Of a stretch of 6,437 nt of DNA, positions 5,993-6,437 are shown in pieces. A program made the translations under genes and the position numbers. Source of the DNA: JAMLGJ01 sp047972145 (GTDB lineage: Bacteria > Actinomycetota > Acidimicrobiia > Acidimicrobiales > Microtrichaceae). Within the stretch, counting starts at the first letter, position 1. Each line of letters starts with the position of its first letter. Where the stretch lies: the NCBI GenBank assembly GCA_047972145.1, contig JBKEAI010000299.1, forward strand, positions 1 through 6,437. The letters run 5' to 3'. Below the pieces are notes generated by a model. It saw only the letters and a program-made list of their open reading frames with translations. It was not told the origin of the DNA and made no database searches.

Positions 5993-6132
5993 CGAACCAG
6001 GCCCCCACGGCTGTGCAGGGTCGACGGGTGCGCCCGCTGCTACGCCTGTGCAGGGGCTTGTTGGCGAACCAGGCCACACGGCTGCGCAGGGTCGGTAGGT
6101 GAACCGGGCGCTACGGCTGGCGAGGGTGGGTG
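5993..6132. repeat. Degenerate tandem repeat array, about 36 bp per unit
   Basis: Four units can be drawn: 5993-6030, 6031-6064, 6065-6101 and 6102-6132. Units 1 and 3 are close relatives, both starting CGAACCAGGCC and sharing CACGGCTG, GCAGGGTCG and GGTG. Units 2 and 4 share CTACG-CTG and a following G-rich part but are more diverged. The order is thus a 72-bp pair followed by a second pair of about 68 bp. Unit 4 runs into the 3' end of queF and contains its stop codon (6111-6113). Confidence 0.65.
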
Positions 6133-6437
6133 ACCGCAGGCGGGTGCTCCACGGTGGTGGTGATGCCTCCGCGGGGGTTCTGGGTGAGGCGGACGCTCAC
6201 GTTGCCCACAGCGGGAGCGTGCGCAGCGATCGTGTCGTGGATCTCGCACACGAGGTGCTCCGCGAAGATCCGACGGTCCCTGAAGGTGACCAGCCACAGC
6301 TTGAGCGACTTGGACTCGATCGCGTGGGTGAGTGCCGTGTAGCTGATCTCGGCGGCGTAGATATCGGGTTGGACGCCCTCGACCGCCGGGCACAGCGCCT
6401 CGAGCTCGTCGGTGCGGAAGGTCACCGCCACCGGCGC
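6111..6437 (-). CDS. queF: preQ0 reductase QueF, 3' part
   Basis: QueF reduces 7-cyano-7-deazaguanine (preQ0) to 7-aminomethyl-7-deazaguanine (preQ1) with NADPH, a cytoplasmic step of queuosine synthesis for tRNA. The frame is open to the right edge, so the N-terminus is missing, probably some 40-50 residues judging from family length; 108 residues are visible. The catalytic Cys is in EALCP (window residue 16, codon 6390-6392) and the catalytic Asp in QPD (residue 25). ESKSLKLW fits the QueF NADPH-binding signature exactly, which separates it from archaeal QueF-like amidinotransferases and from GTP cyclohydrolase I. FRDRRIFAEH and NPRGGI are further family blocks. The Cys-Asp spacing is two residues longer than in Bacillus QueF as I recall it, and the FHE motif reads FAE. 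The C-terminal tail (HPPAVTHPRQP) ends inside a repeat unit. No other queuosine gene is in view. Confidence 0.9.
   Translation of the reverse strand, partial: APVAVTFRTDELEALCPAVEGVQPDIYAAEISYTALTHAIESKSLKLWLVTFRDRRIFAEHLVCEIHDTIAAHAPAVGNVSVRLTQNPRGGITTTVEHPPAVTHPRQP

Larger units (their letters stand above)
5647..6110. other. 464-bp non-coding region between queF and the coiled-coil gene
   Basis: No open frame here reads like a protein. The region holds a strong hairpin at 5810-5840 and, towards queF, a degenerate repeat array starting at 5993. The part nearest 5646 presumably carries the promoter of the coiled-coil gene, but I cannot point to convincing -35/-10 boxes. A small palindrome ACCCAT-CCC-ATGGGT lies near 5965-5979. 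No tRNA cloverleaf could be built around the GGTTCGAAT seen on the minus strand. Confidence 0.5.

Noticed and set aside
5982..6005. tRNA-like T-arm motif (GGTTCGAAT on the minus strand)
   Set aside because: The flanking bases do not form a T-stem, and no acceptor, D or anticodon stems could be placed. The motif recurs only as part of the repeat unit.
5636..6079. 147-residue minus-strand frame between queF and the coiled-coil gene
   Set aside because: It runs through the repeat array and the 12-bp-stem hairpin, overlaps the coiled-coil gene start, and has no motif or good ribosome binding site.
5993..6132. Possible CRISPR array
   Set aside because: Units are contiguous, uneven and diverged, with no constant repeat separated by unique spacers.

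Overview
The window is dense, very GC-rich bacterial chromosome with GTG starts used freely. The protein families point to an actinobacterium: an ABC exporter with an LSxGERQ-type signature, a Thermus-type 329-residue malate dehydrogenase, a long Fpg/Nei protein with an actinobacterial-looking C-terminus, and a DUF7064/DUF7065-like protein. A lineage such as Acidimicrobiia is a reasonable guess, but I infer it from protein style, not from a marker gene.

Layout, left to right. (1) 2-1087 (+) is the 3' part of an ABC exporter half-transporter, cut by the window edge and followed by a hairpin. (2) 1190-2179 (+) is mdh, complete, with a good ribosome binding site and a strong hairpin terminator. 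(3) 2359-3267 (-) is an Fpg/Nei DNA glycosylase, convergent with mdh. (4) 3361-3789 (-) is a small SCP2-like protein. It is bracketed by two inverted copies of a 51-bp palindromic element (3297-3347 and 3832-3882) that agree at 48 of 51 positions. (5) 3937-4881 (+) is a DUF7064/DUF7065-like protein. (6) 5137-5646 (-) is a lysine/arginine-rich, probably coiled-coil protein of unknown function, with three tandem W-K-S-R/K heptads. (7) 5647-6110 has no convincing gene but holds a strong hairpin and a degenerate array of repeats of about 36 bp (about 72 bp per pair). (8) 6111-6437 (-) is the 3' part of queF, the preQ0 reductase of queuosine synthesis, running off the right edge.

The genes do not form one pathway. 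They are mostly independent housekeeping or lipid-related units: central carbon metabolism, base excision repair, tRNA modification, export and possible lipid binding. Each is short of operon evidence because strands alternate and hairpins separate them. The least ordinary items are the inverted pair of palindromic elements around the SCP2 gene, the repeat array next to queF, and the heptad-repeat basic protein. I see no clear new multi-gene system. The paired palindrome is the best lead.
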